64,000 nucleotides of DNA from Chlorogloeopsis sp038404745. Lineage in GTDB: Bacteria > Cyanobacteriota > Cyanobacteriia > Cyanobacteriales > Nostocaceae. A program made the translations under genes and the position numbers. The notes under the pieces are model-generated. The model was not told the origin of the DNA, searched no databases, and saw only the letters and a list, made by a program, of their open reading frames with translations. The DNA is taken from positions 41,983-105,982 of the forward strand of contig NZ_JAYKTT020000075.1 in the NCBI RefSeq assembly GCF_038404745.2. The letters are read 5' to 3'. This document shows, in pieces, positions 27,594-36,596 of the stretch. The first letter of the stretch is position 1. Every line of letters starts with the position of its first letter.

Positions 27594-29219
27594 ATGACCG
27601 TAAATTCTTCGCCCCAAATTTGGATCTACGACACCACTTTACGAGACGGCACTCAGCGTGAGGGCTTATCAGTATCAATTGAAGATAAGCTACGCATAGC
27701 CAGGAGGCTGGATCAACTGGGTATTCCTTTCATAGAAGGTGGTTGGCCGGGGGCAAATCCCAAAGATGTACAATTTTTTTGGCAGTTGCAAGAAGAACCC
27801 CTCCAGCAAGCTGAAGTTGTAGCTTTTTGCTCGACTCGTCGTCCCCACAAAATTGCGGCATCTGAACCAATGCTGCAAGCAATCCTTGCTGCTGGTACCC
27901 ATTGGGTAACTATATTTGGTAAGTCTTGGGATTTACACGTGACAGAAGGACTCAAGACTACTTTAGCAGAAAATTTAGCGATGATCCGGGATACTATTGA
28001 GTATTTACGTGCTCAAGGACGTCGCATTATCTACGATGCCGAACACTGGTTTGATGGTTATAAACACAATCCCAGTTATGCTCTGCAAACTTTAGAGACG
28101 GCGATCGCTGCTGGTGCCGAATGGGTAGTCTTATGTGATACAAATGGCGGTACTTTGCCCCATGAAATTACGCAAATAGTTACAGATGTGATTAAGGCAA
28201 CTTCCAGCGAGATTCAAATCGGCATTCATACTCACAATGATTCTGATACGGCTGTTGCTAATGCTCTGGCGGCAGTGATGGCAGGGGCAACAATGGTACA
28301 AGGTACGATGAATGGATACGGCGAACGTTGCGGCAATGCTAATCTTTGTTCGTTAATTCCCAACTTGCAGTTGAAGCTCGGTTACGAATGTATAGAAGAA
28401 AACCAGCTTCTCCAACTAACTGAAACTAGCCGCTTTGTCAGTGAAGTTGTAAATCTTGCTCCTGACGAACACGCACCATTTATTGGTAGATCGGCGTTTG
28501 CTCACAAAGGTGGCATCCACGTATCAGCGGTGGAACGCAATCCTCTGACTTATGAACACATTCAACCAGCACAAGTAGGAAACCGCCGTCGCATTGTCAT
28601 TTCTGAACAGTCTGGAGTCAGTAATGTCTTGGCGAAAGCCCGCTGCTTTGGGATTCAATTAGACAAGCAAAACCCGACAACACAGCGAATTCTCGAACGT
28701 TTAAAGGAATTGGAGAGTGAAGGATATCAATTTGAAGCGGCGGAGGCAAGTTTTGAGTTATTAATGCGCCAAGCCTTAGGAAATCGTCAGCAATTTTTTG
28801 AAATCAAGGGTTTTCAGGTTCACTGTGATTTGGTGCAGGAAGAAGAAACCACAAGCTCTCTTGCTACTGTTAAAGTTGCTGTCAATGGTAAGGATATTTT
28901 AGAAGCAGCCGAAGGAAACGGCCCGGTTGCAGCTTTGGATGCAGCTTTACGCAAAGCTTTAGTGAATTTCTATCCCCAAATAGCTGCTTTTGAACTAACA
29001 GATTATAAAGTGCGAATTCTTAACGGGCATACGGGTACATCAGCCAAAACCCGCGTCATGGTTGAGTCTGGTAATAGTCACCAACGTTGGACGACTGTTG
29101 GAGTTTCTCCAAATATTCTGGTGGCTTCCTATCAAGCAGTAGTAGAAGGACTAGAATACGGTTTGTTGCTACATTCACAAGCTGAACAGGCTGAAGCGAT
29201 GATGAGGGCGTCAAGTTAA
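27594..29219 (+). CDS. cimA: (R)-citramalate synthase
   Basis: Condenses pyruvate and acetyl-CoA to citramalate, giving a threonine-independent route to 2-oxobutyrate and isoleucine. The HMGL-like barrel has the signature YDTTLRDGTQREGLS, the metal-binding HTHND and GYGERCGNANL. The C-terminal 120 residues form the LeuA-dimer regulatory domain (FELTDYKVRILNGHTGTSA). The length of 541 aa matches CimA rather than 2-isopropylmalate synthase, and the GGWPGANPKD loop is typical of this subfamily. Isoleucine feedback is expected for the family but not shown here. Confidence 0.93.
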   Translation: MTVNSSPQIWIYDTTLRDGTQREGLSVSIEDKLRIARRLDQLGIPFIEGGWPGANPKDVQFFWQLQEEPLQQAEVVAFCSTRRPHKIAASEPMLQAILAAGTHWVTIFGKSWDLHVTEGLKTTLAENLAMIRDTIEYLRAQGRRIIYDAEHWFDGYKHNPSYALQTLETAIAAGAEWVVLCDTNGGTLPHEITQIVTDVIKATSSEIQIGIHTHNDSDTAVANALAAVMAGATMVQGTMNGYGERCGNANLCSLIPNLQLKLGYECIEENQLLQLTETSRFVSEVVNLAPDEHAPFIGRSAFAHKGGIHVSAVERNPLTYEHIQPAQVGNRRRIVISEQSGVSNVLAKARCFGIQLDKQNPTTQRILERLKELESEGYQFEAAEASFELLMRQALGNRQQFFEIKGFQVHCDLVQEEETTSSLATVKVAVNGKDILEAAEGNGPVAALDAALRKALVNFYPQIAAFELTDYKVRILNGHTGTSAKTRVMVESGNSHQRWTTVGVSPNILVASYQAVVEGLEYGLLLHSQAEQAEAMMRASS

Positions 29220-29236
29220 AATTTAACTAGTTCAAG

Positions 29237-29298
29237 TGCCAATCCCAGATATATTACGATTTATACTCCCACACCACAAAGGGTGATTGGCAACTTTT
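29237..29298 (+). terminator. Possible cimA terminator
   Basis: TGCCAATC (29237-29244) pairs with GATTGGCA (29285-29292), followed by ACTTTTTG. The loop is long (40 bases), so the call is tentative. Confidence 0.35.
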
Positions 29299-29362
29299 TG
29301 CTAATTTCTAACTACTTACGGCACAGTGGCAGAACAATCCTAATCTTGATGCTGTGCCTTAA

Positions 29363-29605
29363 TTAAGCACTCTCAGAAAAACTTTTCCAGGCTTGAGCAA
29401 CTACTTGACTTAGCCAGCGCCGTTGCTGCCGATCCAGTACGCTGTCTTCTGCTAATACTTGAGCGGTTAACTCGTCTAAGGATTGTCCTTGAGCGCGAAC
29501 AATTTTGACTACACCAGCGATCGCCATAGCAACTAATTCTTCATCTACTGGCTTTTGCCGTAAGGCAATAATTTCTTGAGTGCTATCTGGGATGGGATAA
29601 TTCAT
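29363..29605 (-). CDS. Small conserved hypothetical protein
   Basis: An 80-residue acidic, helical soluble protein (MNYPIPDSTQEIIALRQKPV onward; DELTAQVLAEDSVLDRQQ) with no Cys, membrane segment or catalytic motif. It resembles short conserved cyanobacterial proteins of unknown function. It lies between cimA and the CruA-like gene, in opposite orientation to both. Confidence 0.6.
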   Translation of the reverse strand: MNYPIPDSTQEIIALRQKPVDEELVAMAIAGVVKIVRAQGQSLDELTAQVLAEDSVLDRQQRRWLSQVVAQAWKSFSESA

Positions 29606-29764
29606 GGCGGAAGTTTACAGAGATCAAAAATGAACAATTATTTTGATAAACTTTTAAAATTTCTTTACCGAATTTTCATTCAATAATTAGGGCGCATTTT
29701 AGCGTAAATTTGCTCTCTTTTTAATCTGTCTTAGTGAATATCTTTGTCGGAGATGAGAAAAAAC

Positions 29765-31891
29765 ATGAAAGAGATACTTTACCTAGAAATTCCTATCCCC
29801 GATACATCAGCTGTATGCAAATGGCTGCAAGCTGAATTTGAACCGGGAACAGGGGAAAAAGTCATGACGCCAGATGGCTTTCGTCTGAGAATGACTGGAA
29901 ATACAGTGAGTGAGGGGAGTATTTCGGAAAACCTACCCAGCGAACTTTCTGTTTTTGTCTGGTCAGTGCAGCGAACAACCTATTTAAAAGTGTTTCGTTG
30001 GTCAAGTCAACCCTTACCTCAAGAAAAGCAAATTCTCAAACGCCTCACTACTGAGATCAGAAATTGCTTTCCGCATTACTACCCCGAACCACCAGCAATT
30101 GATTTGTCTGAGCAATCTATTTTTGAGGCGTTAGCTCCCTATTACCCTCTCACTGTTAAGTACTTTCAGAAAATACCGAATGGAGAATACGATCTCAAGC
30201 GGGTGTACTGGTGGGAACAACGCTGGCGTCAAGGTGTGCGCAATCCCCAAAAGCCACGGCAGGTGATATTTTCTCACAGTAAGGAAAAAGATGCAGGCAG
30301 AGAAAGTATCTCCGCGTCTAATTGTCCCCGCATCCCCATGTCCTCTTCCTACGATCTCATCTACATCGGTGGCGCACTGGGTGTGATTCATGCAGCAGTA
30401 ATGGCAAAACTTGGTTATAAAGTTTTACTGATAGAACGATTACCTTTTGGGCGAATGAACCGGGAATGGAACATTTCCCGCGATGAAATTCAAAGCTTGA
30501 TAAACTTGGGTTTGCTTACTTCTGCCGAAGTTGAATCAATAATTGCGCGAGAGTACAAAGATGGATTTAATAAATTTTTTGATGCTTATGTTCCCCAAAA
30601 CCTGAAAGCGCCTATATTGCACACTCCCACAGTGTTGAATTTAGGTTTAGATTCCGAAAAATTACTGCTGCTATGTGGACAAAAGCTACGATTAGCAGGT
30701 GGTGAAATTTGGGAGAAGACAGAGTTTATTAGAGCTGATATTTATACTTCGGAAGTTGTTGTTACTGTTCAAAACTTAGACAATTGCTCAGAAAAGCAAG
30801 TTAGTGGACGAGTGCTAGTAGATGCGATGGGAACTGCCTCACCGATCGCCTGGCAGTTAAATGGAGGTCGCGCTTTTGACAGTGTTTGCCCAACGGTAGG
30901 GGCAGTCATTGAGCGTGGATTTGAACCAGGAGTGTGGGATTCCCAGTACGGAGATGTTTTGAATAGCCACGGTGATATCTCAAGGGGTAGACAGTTAATT
31001 TGGGAATTATTCCCCGGAGCAAATCAAGAATTGACAATTTATTTGTTTCACTATCATGAAGTCAATTCCAAAAATCCCGGTTCTCTTTTAGAAATGTATG
31101 AAGACTTTTTTACAATTTTGCCTGAATATCGACGCTGCGATCTAGACGAATTGGTGTGGAAAAAGGCGACATTTGGTTACATACCGGGACATTTTAGTGT
31201 AGATAGTCGCGATCGCACAGTTGCATTCGACAGGTTAATTGCGATTGGTGATGCAGCATCGCTTCAATCTCCTCTAGTTTTCACAGGCTTTGGTTCCCTA
31301 GTCCGTAATTTAGAACGCCTTACCACTCTTTTAGATGTTGCTCTCAAATACAATCTACTTTCTGTACGACACCTCAACCGAATTCGTGCCTTCCAAAATA
31401 ATATTGCTGTGACTTGGATGTTTTCTAAAGGCATGATGGTTCCCACTGGAAAAAATTTACCACCAGAGCGTATCAATGCCATGCTTAATAACTTCTTTGG
31501 GTTATTAGCAGACGAATCACAAGAAGTTGCAGATGATTTTATTAAAGACAGATTTGATTGGTTGACTTTTAACCGATTAGCGCTGAAAGCAGCTCGAAAA
31601 AACCCCGCTTTACTACTATGGATTTGGGAATTAGCTGGAGCTAAGGATTTACTACGGTGGACAAGTAATTATTTTGACTTTACTCGTCATTCTCTAGCTA
31701 TTGCCCTGTTGAGTGGATGGTTACCAAATTTACTGCGCAGGTTCCGTCCTTGGCTGGAACTCCGTTATCCAGCATTGTGGTTACAACTGTTAGCAATCAA
31801 CTATAGTTTATTTGCAGGTAAAGGTCACCCTGATAACAAAGTGGTCAAAAAAACTACCGAACAACAACTTCAAAAGTCAATTGTTAATTAA
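29765..31891 (+). CDS. cruA: CruA/CruP-family lycopene cyclase-like flavoprotein
   Basis: A 708-residue FAD protein. An N-terminal domain of about 175 residues precedes the Rossmann motif IYIGGALGVIHAAVMAKLGY. The sequence FGRMNREWNISRDEI and the C-terminal IGDAASLQSPLVFTGFGS are typical of CruA/CruP carotenoid cyclases, which close the beta rings of lycopene in thylakoid membranes. The long N-terminal extension favours CruA over the shorter CruP. Residues about 174-195 (RESISASNCPRIPMSSS) are encoded by a repeat-like segment that may be inserted exactly between the two domains. Start: ATG 29765; TTG 29744 and ATG 29753 are alternatives. Confidence 0.7.
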   Translation: MKEILYLEIPIPDTSAVCKWLQAEFEPGTGEKVMTPDGFRLRMTGNTVSEGSISENLPSELSVFVWSVQRTTYLKVFRWSSQPLPQEKQILKRLTTEIRNCFPHYYPEPPAIDLSEQSIFEALAPYYPLTVKYFQKIPNGEYDLKRVYWWEQRWRQGVRNPQKPRQVIFSHSKEKDAGRESISASNCPRIPMSSSYDLIYIGGALGVIHAAVMAKLGYKVLLIERLPFGRMNREWNISRDEIQSLINLGLLTSAEVESIIAREYKDGFNKFFDAYVPQNLKAPILHTPTVLNLGLDSEKLLLLCGQKLRLAGGEIWEKTEFIRADIYTSEVVVTVQNLDNCSEKQVSGRVLVDAMGTASPIAWQLNGGRAFDSVCPTVGAVIERGFEPGVWDSQYGDVLNSHGDISRGRQLIWELFPGANQELTIYLFHYHEVNSKNPGSLLEMYEDFFTILPEYRRCDLDELVWKKATFGYIPGHFSVDSRDRTVAFDRLIAIGDAASLQSPLVFTGFGSLVRNLERLTTLLDVALKYNLLSVRHLNRIRAFQNNIAVTWMFSKGMMVPTGKNLPPERINAMLNNFFGLLADESQEVADDFIKDRFDWLTFNRLALKAARKNPALLLWIWELAGAKDLLRWTSNYFDFTRHSLAIALLSGWLPNLLRRFRPWLELRYPALWLQLLAINYSLFAGKGHPDNKVVKKTTEQQLQKSIVN
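30285..30350. repeat. Repeat-like C/T-rich insertion in the CruA-like gene
   Basis: The stretch with TCTCCGCGTC, TGTCCCCGCATCCCC and TGTCCTCTTCC has the same word structure as the inserts in menE (59595-59660) and menC (60625-60690). It sits in frame at a domain junction. Confidence 0.5.
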
Positions 31892-32084
31892 GGGATTTCC
31901 AAGAATGAAATTATCCAAATAAACAAACCACTACAGAGACTGAGAACATGGAGAAATAAAAAACACAGAGGTTTATGCTGTTCGATTGGTTAAGTGTTTT
32001 TTTATTTGGAGTCCCTGAACAAGAGTTGATTCATACAACAAAACGGGCAATCAGATTCGCTATTTTTTCAGAACACAGAATTAA

Positions 32085-32270
32085 AAGCTGAAACCCCTTA
32101 ATTCATTTATGGGGTTTCCCTTCTGCTTTCTGCCCCTCCGAAGTTCCGAGCCTCCTTTGGAGGAGCAACGCTTTCGGAGGAAGCTTCCGTACCCTGCGGG
32201 AAGTCGCTACCGCGTCTACGGACTTCTCTTTGCCCTCTGCCTTCATTTGGGCGAAAATTCGGCAGTTCGA
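32085..32270. repeat. Composite dispersed repeat at the 3' end of the coiled-coil gene
   Basis: It begins with the hairpin GAAACCCC (32090-32097) / GGGGTTTC (32111-32118), continues with CTTCTGC-type words, CCTCCTTTGGAGGAG, and TACCCTGCGGGAAG with CGCGTCTACGG. The first part matches a copy at 49107-49160; the TACCCTGCGGGAA part matches 44214-44385. It encodes the C-terminal tail of the coiled-coil protein. Confidence 0.6.
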
Positions 32271-33822
32271 CAGACGCCAAAGATTTTCGTCCTTTGGGTG
32301 GGCGCTGGGGATAAAGTAATGGAGAAGGTGAATGAGAATGGGCAGAGTCGTCAGCTGGTTGTTGAGGCACAGATGTTCCTGGTGAATCCTGGGGCAACAA
32401 TTGCGGAGTCTCTATCCCATCATCCTGATTGTCTTCAGAATTAGTATCATGGTTGGTAATGTCGTTATTCACTGATTCTTCATTCACATCAGAGGATGTA
32501 GCAAAACTTTCTGTTTGTGGCAGAATTTCATCACTTTCTTCCACATCTGCTTCTACACCTTCTGCTGCCGTAGGCTGCGGTGGTGTAGATACAGGTTGAA
32601 CTGTAAAAAATGTTTGGAATAGGTTATTTAGTTGTTCTTCTAGATTTGACTGCTCTGAAGATGAAACTGTTGCAGGTGGAGTAGAACTATTAATTTCTGG
32701 CTCGATGTTTGGTTGGTTTGCAGTCAGTGGAGCTTGCTCACCTAATTTATCTGTAGCTGATGATTGAATAGGAGTGGTAGGATTCTGCCATCGATGTGGA
32801 GGTGAGTTAAACTCCTTCCATAATTTGCTCGATTGCTCCTCAAATGATTCTGATTCTGCCGACCAAGGTCGAATTGGTCGTTGATTTGAGAAAATAGAGT
32901 TAGCTTGCTTAGAGTGCGTGGTGTGTCTATTACTTACACTAGTTTGAGCATTATCCTCTAACGAATCATAACTCGGAACTGTTGTGTCCAAACATTTTTC
33001 TAAAGCTGCTTTAAATTGTAGGGTTTGGCGTTGCTGCCGCATTAGCCGGGAACGCAACTCTCGACAAGAATTTTCTGATTGCAATAGCTGGTGAGACTGT
33101 TCATTATGTTTAGTTTGAAGTAAGGCACATTCGCGCTCTAGCTGGGCAAGGCGATTTTGGCTAATTTCTAGCTGCCCTTTGCAACTTTCAATGAAAATTT
33201 CCTGAGTTTGAACTGTAGAGACGGCAGTTTCTAACTGCTGAAACAGTGAGTTGATTTGCTCTTGGGTGGCAGCAAGCTCTTGAGCTTGTTGCTTGAGCAT
33301 TGTTTCTGCAATAGTTGAACGCTTTGTCTGTAACTGCAAAGCTTCTTCTGACTCAGCTAAGGCTGCTTTTAAAAGTTCTACTTGTTCGTATAATTCATTG
33401 TTGGCAGAACGCAATTCCTCATTTAATGCCAGCAGTTGCTGAAATTCGGCTCCTACTAGTTCTTGTTCTTGTTGATCGGGTTCGGCAATCCAATCTTGCT
33501 CAGATTCTGTCTGCTCAAATGGCAGTTGATTTAATTCCAGTACGCGATCGCTTGCTAGTTGTGTGTCAACAACTGATAAAGAGCTGACATGTGGAAGTAA
33601 CTCTTCAGTAGGTGAGCGATCGCACTCTGAGACATCAATTACTTCTGCTTGAGATTGCTGCTCTTGGGCTGGTGCCAGCAGTGGCAAGTACGATATTGTC
33701 TTGTTTGTAGGATGCCCAACGAAATCAAAAGGACAACTGGTTTGTTGCGGTTGTGCAACATTGGCAGGATTTAGGGGTTTAAGGAAATTCCCGTTATTTG
33801 GGGTGTCTGCTTCATTCATCAC
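32107..33822 (-). CDS. Coiled-coil protein with repeat-derived C-terminal tail
   Basis: A 571-residue soluble protein without a recognised family. Residues about 120-285 form a long Glu/Gln/Leu-rich coiled coil (QLLALNEELRSANNELYEQV and QLERECALLQTKHNEQSHQ). The rest is disordered, with Pro/Ser/Thr/Gln bias. The conserved-looking end is PPKGRKSLASVELPNF; the last 45 or so residues (RREVRRRGS-like, ending AESRRETP) are coded by a dispersed DNA repeat and are probably an acquired tail. It is last in a minus-strand run of four genes. Confidence 0.7.
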   Translation of the reverse strand: MMNEADTPNNGNFLKPLNPANVAQPQQTSCPFDFVGHPTNKTISYLPLLAPAQEQQSQAEVIDVSECDRSPTEELLPHVSSLSVVDTQLASDRVLELNQLPFEQTESEQDWIAEPDQQEQELVGAEFQQLLALNEELRSANNELYEQVELLKAALAESEEALQLQTKRSTIAETMLKQQAQELAATQEQINSLFQQLETAVSTVQTQEIFIESCKGQLEISQNRLAQLERECALLQTKHNEQSHQLLQSENSCRELRSRLMRQQRQTLQFKAALEKCLDTTVPSYDSLEDNAQTSVSNRHTTHSKQANSIFSNQRPIRPWSAESESFEEQSSKLWKEFNSPPHRWQNPTTPIQSSATDKLGEQAPLTANQPNIEPEINSSTPPATVSSSEQSNLEEQLNNLFQTFFTVQPVSTPPQPTAAEGVEADVEESDEILPQTESFATSSDVNEESVNNDITNHDTNSEDNQDDGIETPQLLPQDSPGTSVPQQPADDSAHSHSPSPLLYPQRPPKGRKSLASVELPNFRPNEGRGQREVRRRGSDFPQGTEASSESVAPPKEARNFGGAESRRETP

Positions 33823-34091
33823 TATTCACCCACCAGCTTCAAACTAATTGATTGGAGAATCCAGCAGCACGACTGAGTTGTCAGTGCTGTATTTTCAAAA
33901 TCTACTTTAGAAGGCAAGTTCGCCTGCTCCCCAGTAAGAGTTGTCTTAATTAAATTAGTTATAACTTTCTCTCACCACGACCAGCAAAAAAACAAAATTT
34001 GACAATCCTGCCATTTTTGATTATTTCACAAGTGCTAATTCCAAAATGTGGGTGATGAAGAGAATCAGTGAACAATTACAATTCTCAATTA

Positions 34092-35639
34092 TCAAGGAAG
34101 CCAACGGGGATGAAATCCAACTAAAGGAAGTTGTTCTGGTTTCAATTCTGTAGCCTCCTGAGCATCGATTATGGGCAACAGGGGCATCAACCACAGGCTA
34201 CTAGTGGTGATCACTTCTCCATCTTCTGTGGTTAAAACTTGGGCATCTGGTGATGTGACAGGAGTTGTCTGCGGCACTACTTGGTCAAATAATAGCCCTA
34301 AACCATCAGGAGATAAACTCATTTTCACGTTCCGCTGATCGGGCGGTAGCACTAACAACGGTTTCTGCTTGCCAGTTTTGAGATCAATTGCGACTAGATA
34401 TGGCTGTTCCTGATAATATTCTCCTGGTAGTAGCTGTGTGAGCAAGCAGTAAAGAGTTGGAGAAGCTGTATCAAATTGGCAGTTGACTATTGAACCTTTG
34501 GTGGTTAGCAGTTTTTTCTGGACGCCTTGATTGGTTACTAAAAACAAGTCTCGCGTATAATCTGTATTAAACTTAACCATTGCAGCTTGGGAACCATCCG
34601 GTGAGAAGGCTTGTACTAATCCAAACTGCGGGAAAAAATCTAGGGGTTTTGTACCATCTGCTTGCAGAGGCAAAATTGCTGTTCCTTGCCCTTGAGCAAC
34701 TGCTACAGCTTTACTATCTGGTGTAATCATAAAGTCTCCTCCCGGTTGGCTTTGCAGGCGTTGCGGGGCATTTTTTCCAGCATTGTCTAGATTCGCTGGA
34801 ATAAACCACAAGCCAAAGTCGTTAGGATTATTTTTATTTCCCCGTTGAACGACGATAGTTTGTCCATCAGGTGATAAGTCAAATTTTAAGTTTTGATATT
34901 CTTTATTATCTAAAATTAAATCAACTTTACTGGCAGATTCTGCATTTTGATGATAAGGCGCAGCAAAACCAGTAGTCACTTTATATAATTGAGCCGACAA
35001 TATATCCTGGTTGTTAGCAGGGCGAGCAGAAAATAAAATTTTCTCCCCATCTGGAAATGGCTGAAAGTCTAATACAACCAAGTCTTTGGGAGTAAGTATC
35101 TTTTTTTGCTCTTGTGTCAAGTTATAGAGAACTAATCTGCCTTGATCTTCTTGCTCTGCTCCAATATAAAGAAGGATGCGATCGCGTGTGCTAAAAGTGG
35201 TGGTAAAAGGTTGCATAACACTCTTTCTACCACCTTGAGCGGCAAATTTATCCTTCGCGTCTTTTAGCTGTACTTTATAAGTTGTTCCATAGGGTGCTGG
35301 GGTAATAAAGGTATAACCCATACGTCGCCCAGCCCAACTGATTGTACCTGCGAGGGGAGGCTCGATTTTCAAATTTTCCTCTACGCTTTTAGTATCCATA
35401 GGACGACTAAAGGTGAGGATAAAGGTTTTATATTCTGCCCCTATTTTTTTGTCTTGGGAGGTATCATTCGTTGATATATCTCTTTCTTCTGTTTGAACGT
35501 GCTTCCAAGTAAATTCTCTGACATTAGCTTTAACTGCATCACCTTGCAATATCAGTAGCCCAATGATCGCAATTAATAGCAACATGAGAGCGATCGCCAC
35601 ACGATCTAGTGGTTGGAAAAATGCTTTTTTAGTAGTCAT
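34092..35639 (-). CDS. Membrane-anchored Ig-like / TolB-type beta-propeller protein
   Basis: A 515-residue envelope protein. One N-terminal membrane segment (VAIALMLLLIAIIGLLIL) is followed by a bacterial Ig-like (Big_5/SbsA-type) domain around 60-150 (FILTFSRPMDTKSVEENLKI). A beta-propeller of WD40/PD40-like blades follows (about 160-500) with repeated SPDG/FPDG turns (FDLSPDGQTIVV, FSPDGSQAAMV). It faces outside the cytoplasm if the anchor is a type II signal. The ligand is unknown. The ATG at 35639 was preferred to a TTG two codons upstream. Confidence 0.75.
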   Translation of the reverse strand: MTTKKAFFQPLDRVAIALMLLLIAIIGLLILQGDAVKANVREFTWKHVQTEERDISTNDTSQDKKIGAEYKTFILTFSRPMDTKSVEENLKIEPPLAGTISWAGRRMGYTFITPAPYGTTYKVQLKDAKDKFAAQGGRKSVMQPFTTTFSTRDRILLYIGAEQEDQGRLVLYNLTQEQKKILTPKDLVVLDFQPFPDGEKILFSARPANNQDILSAQLYKVTTGFAAPYHQNAESASKVDLILDNKEYQNLKFDLSPDGQTIVVQRGNKNNPNDFGLWFIPANLDNAGKNAPQRLQSQPGGDFMITPDSKAVAVAQGQGTAILPLQADGTKPLDFFPQFGLVQAFSPDGSQAAMVKFNTDYTRDLFLVTNQGVQKKLLTTKGSIVNCQFDTASPTLYCLLTQLLPGEYYQEQPYLVAIDLKTGKQKPLLVLPPDQRNVKMSLSPDGLGLLFDQVVPQTTPVTSPDAQVLTTEDGEVITTSSLWLMPLLPIIDAQEATELKPEQLPLVGFHPRWLP

Positions 35640-35678
35640 TGGCAAATAGGTTGGTTGATAGTAGTTAGTAGATAGTAG

Positions 35679-35739
35679 GGGCGGGTTTATGAAGATAAGT
35701 TGTCGGTTGGAACCGAAAGTTACTCTACAAAACCCGCCC
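35679..35739. repeat. Nested inverted repeat between two envelope genes
   Basis: GGGCGGGTTT (35679-35688) and AAACCCGCCC (35730-35739) are perfect complements; inside them CGGTT and AACCG form a second small stem. The 61-bp foldback may be a dispersed non-autonomous element or a terminator-like structure between co-directional genes. Confidence 0.5.
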
Positions 35740-35770
35740 GTACAGTAGTTAATAGTTTCTTTACCACTAA

Positions 35771-36544
35771 CTAATAACTATAGGGATTTTTAGGTTGAGG
35801 AATTTTTTTGAGTGAGTTAGCAACAATTGTCAGCTGGCGTTTACCCGCTAGTGTTTCTGTAGCCATTTGTCCTTCTACTTCCAACCAAGTATCAGGGGGG
35901 TATTGTTCGCGAGTTTCTGACAATTTGACAGGTAATCCTACGGGATAAGCATCTGCCGCACAACAAGTCAAAACAAATCGTGCTAATAATAAATGTTCTT
36001 TTCCTAGTTGTGGTGGGTGAATCACAAATCCCTGTACCTTGACTTTATTTCCTTGATATCTATCTGGTTCTGGATAGACATTTAGCATCCGTACCCAATC
36101 TACTAGCGATCGCTCCTCAGGAGGAACAGCAGCACGAAACGCTTGGGGTTTGACGCGGGTTGAACCTAATAACTCACTCAAATCTCTTTGCAGTGCTTTG
36201 TCACTAGCAAATACTTGGGGTGTGATGATGAAGCCTAAAATAGCTGATGTTAATAGGAAAGCACTACCCCAGCCTGGCGGAAACAAAGTTATGTGTTGGA
36301 CATTAGTACTCGCTTCACGACGAGATAGGAGTAAGAGTTCTTTGGCTCGGAAAATACTAACAGCTAGCAAGCAGAAAGCAGCTACTATTACTAATCCAAA
36401 AAAATTTGGATGAATCAACAAATTCAATTTGTTAGTTAACCAATATTTCAACAGTAAAATACCCCAAGCAGCGATTGCCAAAACATCTAGCCAGGAAAGT
36501 AACCTGTTGATAATTCTATTTTTACGATTCGGATTATTAGTCAT
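35771..36544 (-). CDS. TIGR03943/DUF1980 putative permease subunit
   Basis: A 257-residue membrane protein that normally pairs with a DUF318-type permease. The N-terminal 110 residues contain three or four membrane helices (VLAIAAWGILLLKYWL; FFGLVIVAAFCLLAVSIF; FLLTSAILGFIITP). The C-terminal soluble part has the conserved RFVLTCCAADAYPVGLPV, a double Cys followed by Asp that may bind a ligand or metal. It lies 50-60 bp downstream of the permease gene, the usual YcgQ/YcgR-like pair. The transported substrate is unknown. Confidence 0.85.
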   Translation of the reverse strand: MTNNPNRKNRIINRLLSWLDVLAIAAWGILLLKYWLTNKLNLLIHPNFFGLVIVAAFCLLAVSIFRAKELLLLSRREASTNVQHITLFPPGWGSAFLLTSAILGFIITPQVFASDKALQRDLSELLGSTRVKPQAFRAAVPPEERSLVDWVRMLNVYPEPDRYQGNKVKVQGFVIHPPQLGKEHLLLARFVLTCCAADAYPVGLPVKLSETREQYPPDTWLEVEGQMATETLAGKRQLTIVANSLKKIPQPKNPYSY

Positions 36545-36596
36545 TGGTTATTTGTTTTTTGTCACTAGTCAAAAACGAACAAAAAACTAAAACAAG

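Noticed and set aside
32109..32444. 111-codon plus-strand frame opposite the coiled-coil gene
   Set aside because: It is antisense to a better frame and starts in repeat sequence.
34092..35639. TolB of the Tol-Pal system
   Set aside because: The propeller turns look similar, but the N-terminal anchor plus Ig-like domain and the absence of tolQ/R/A/pal neighbours argue against it.
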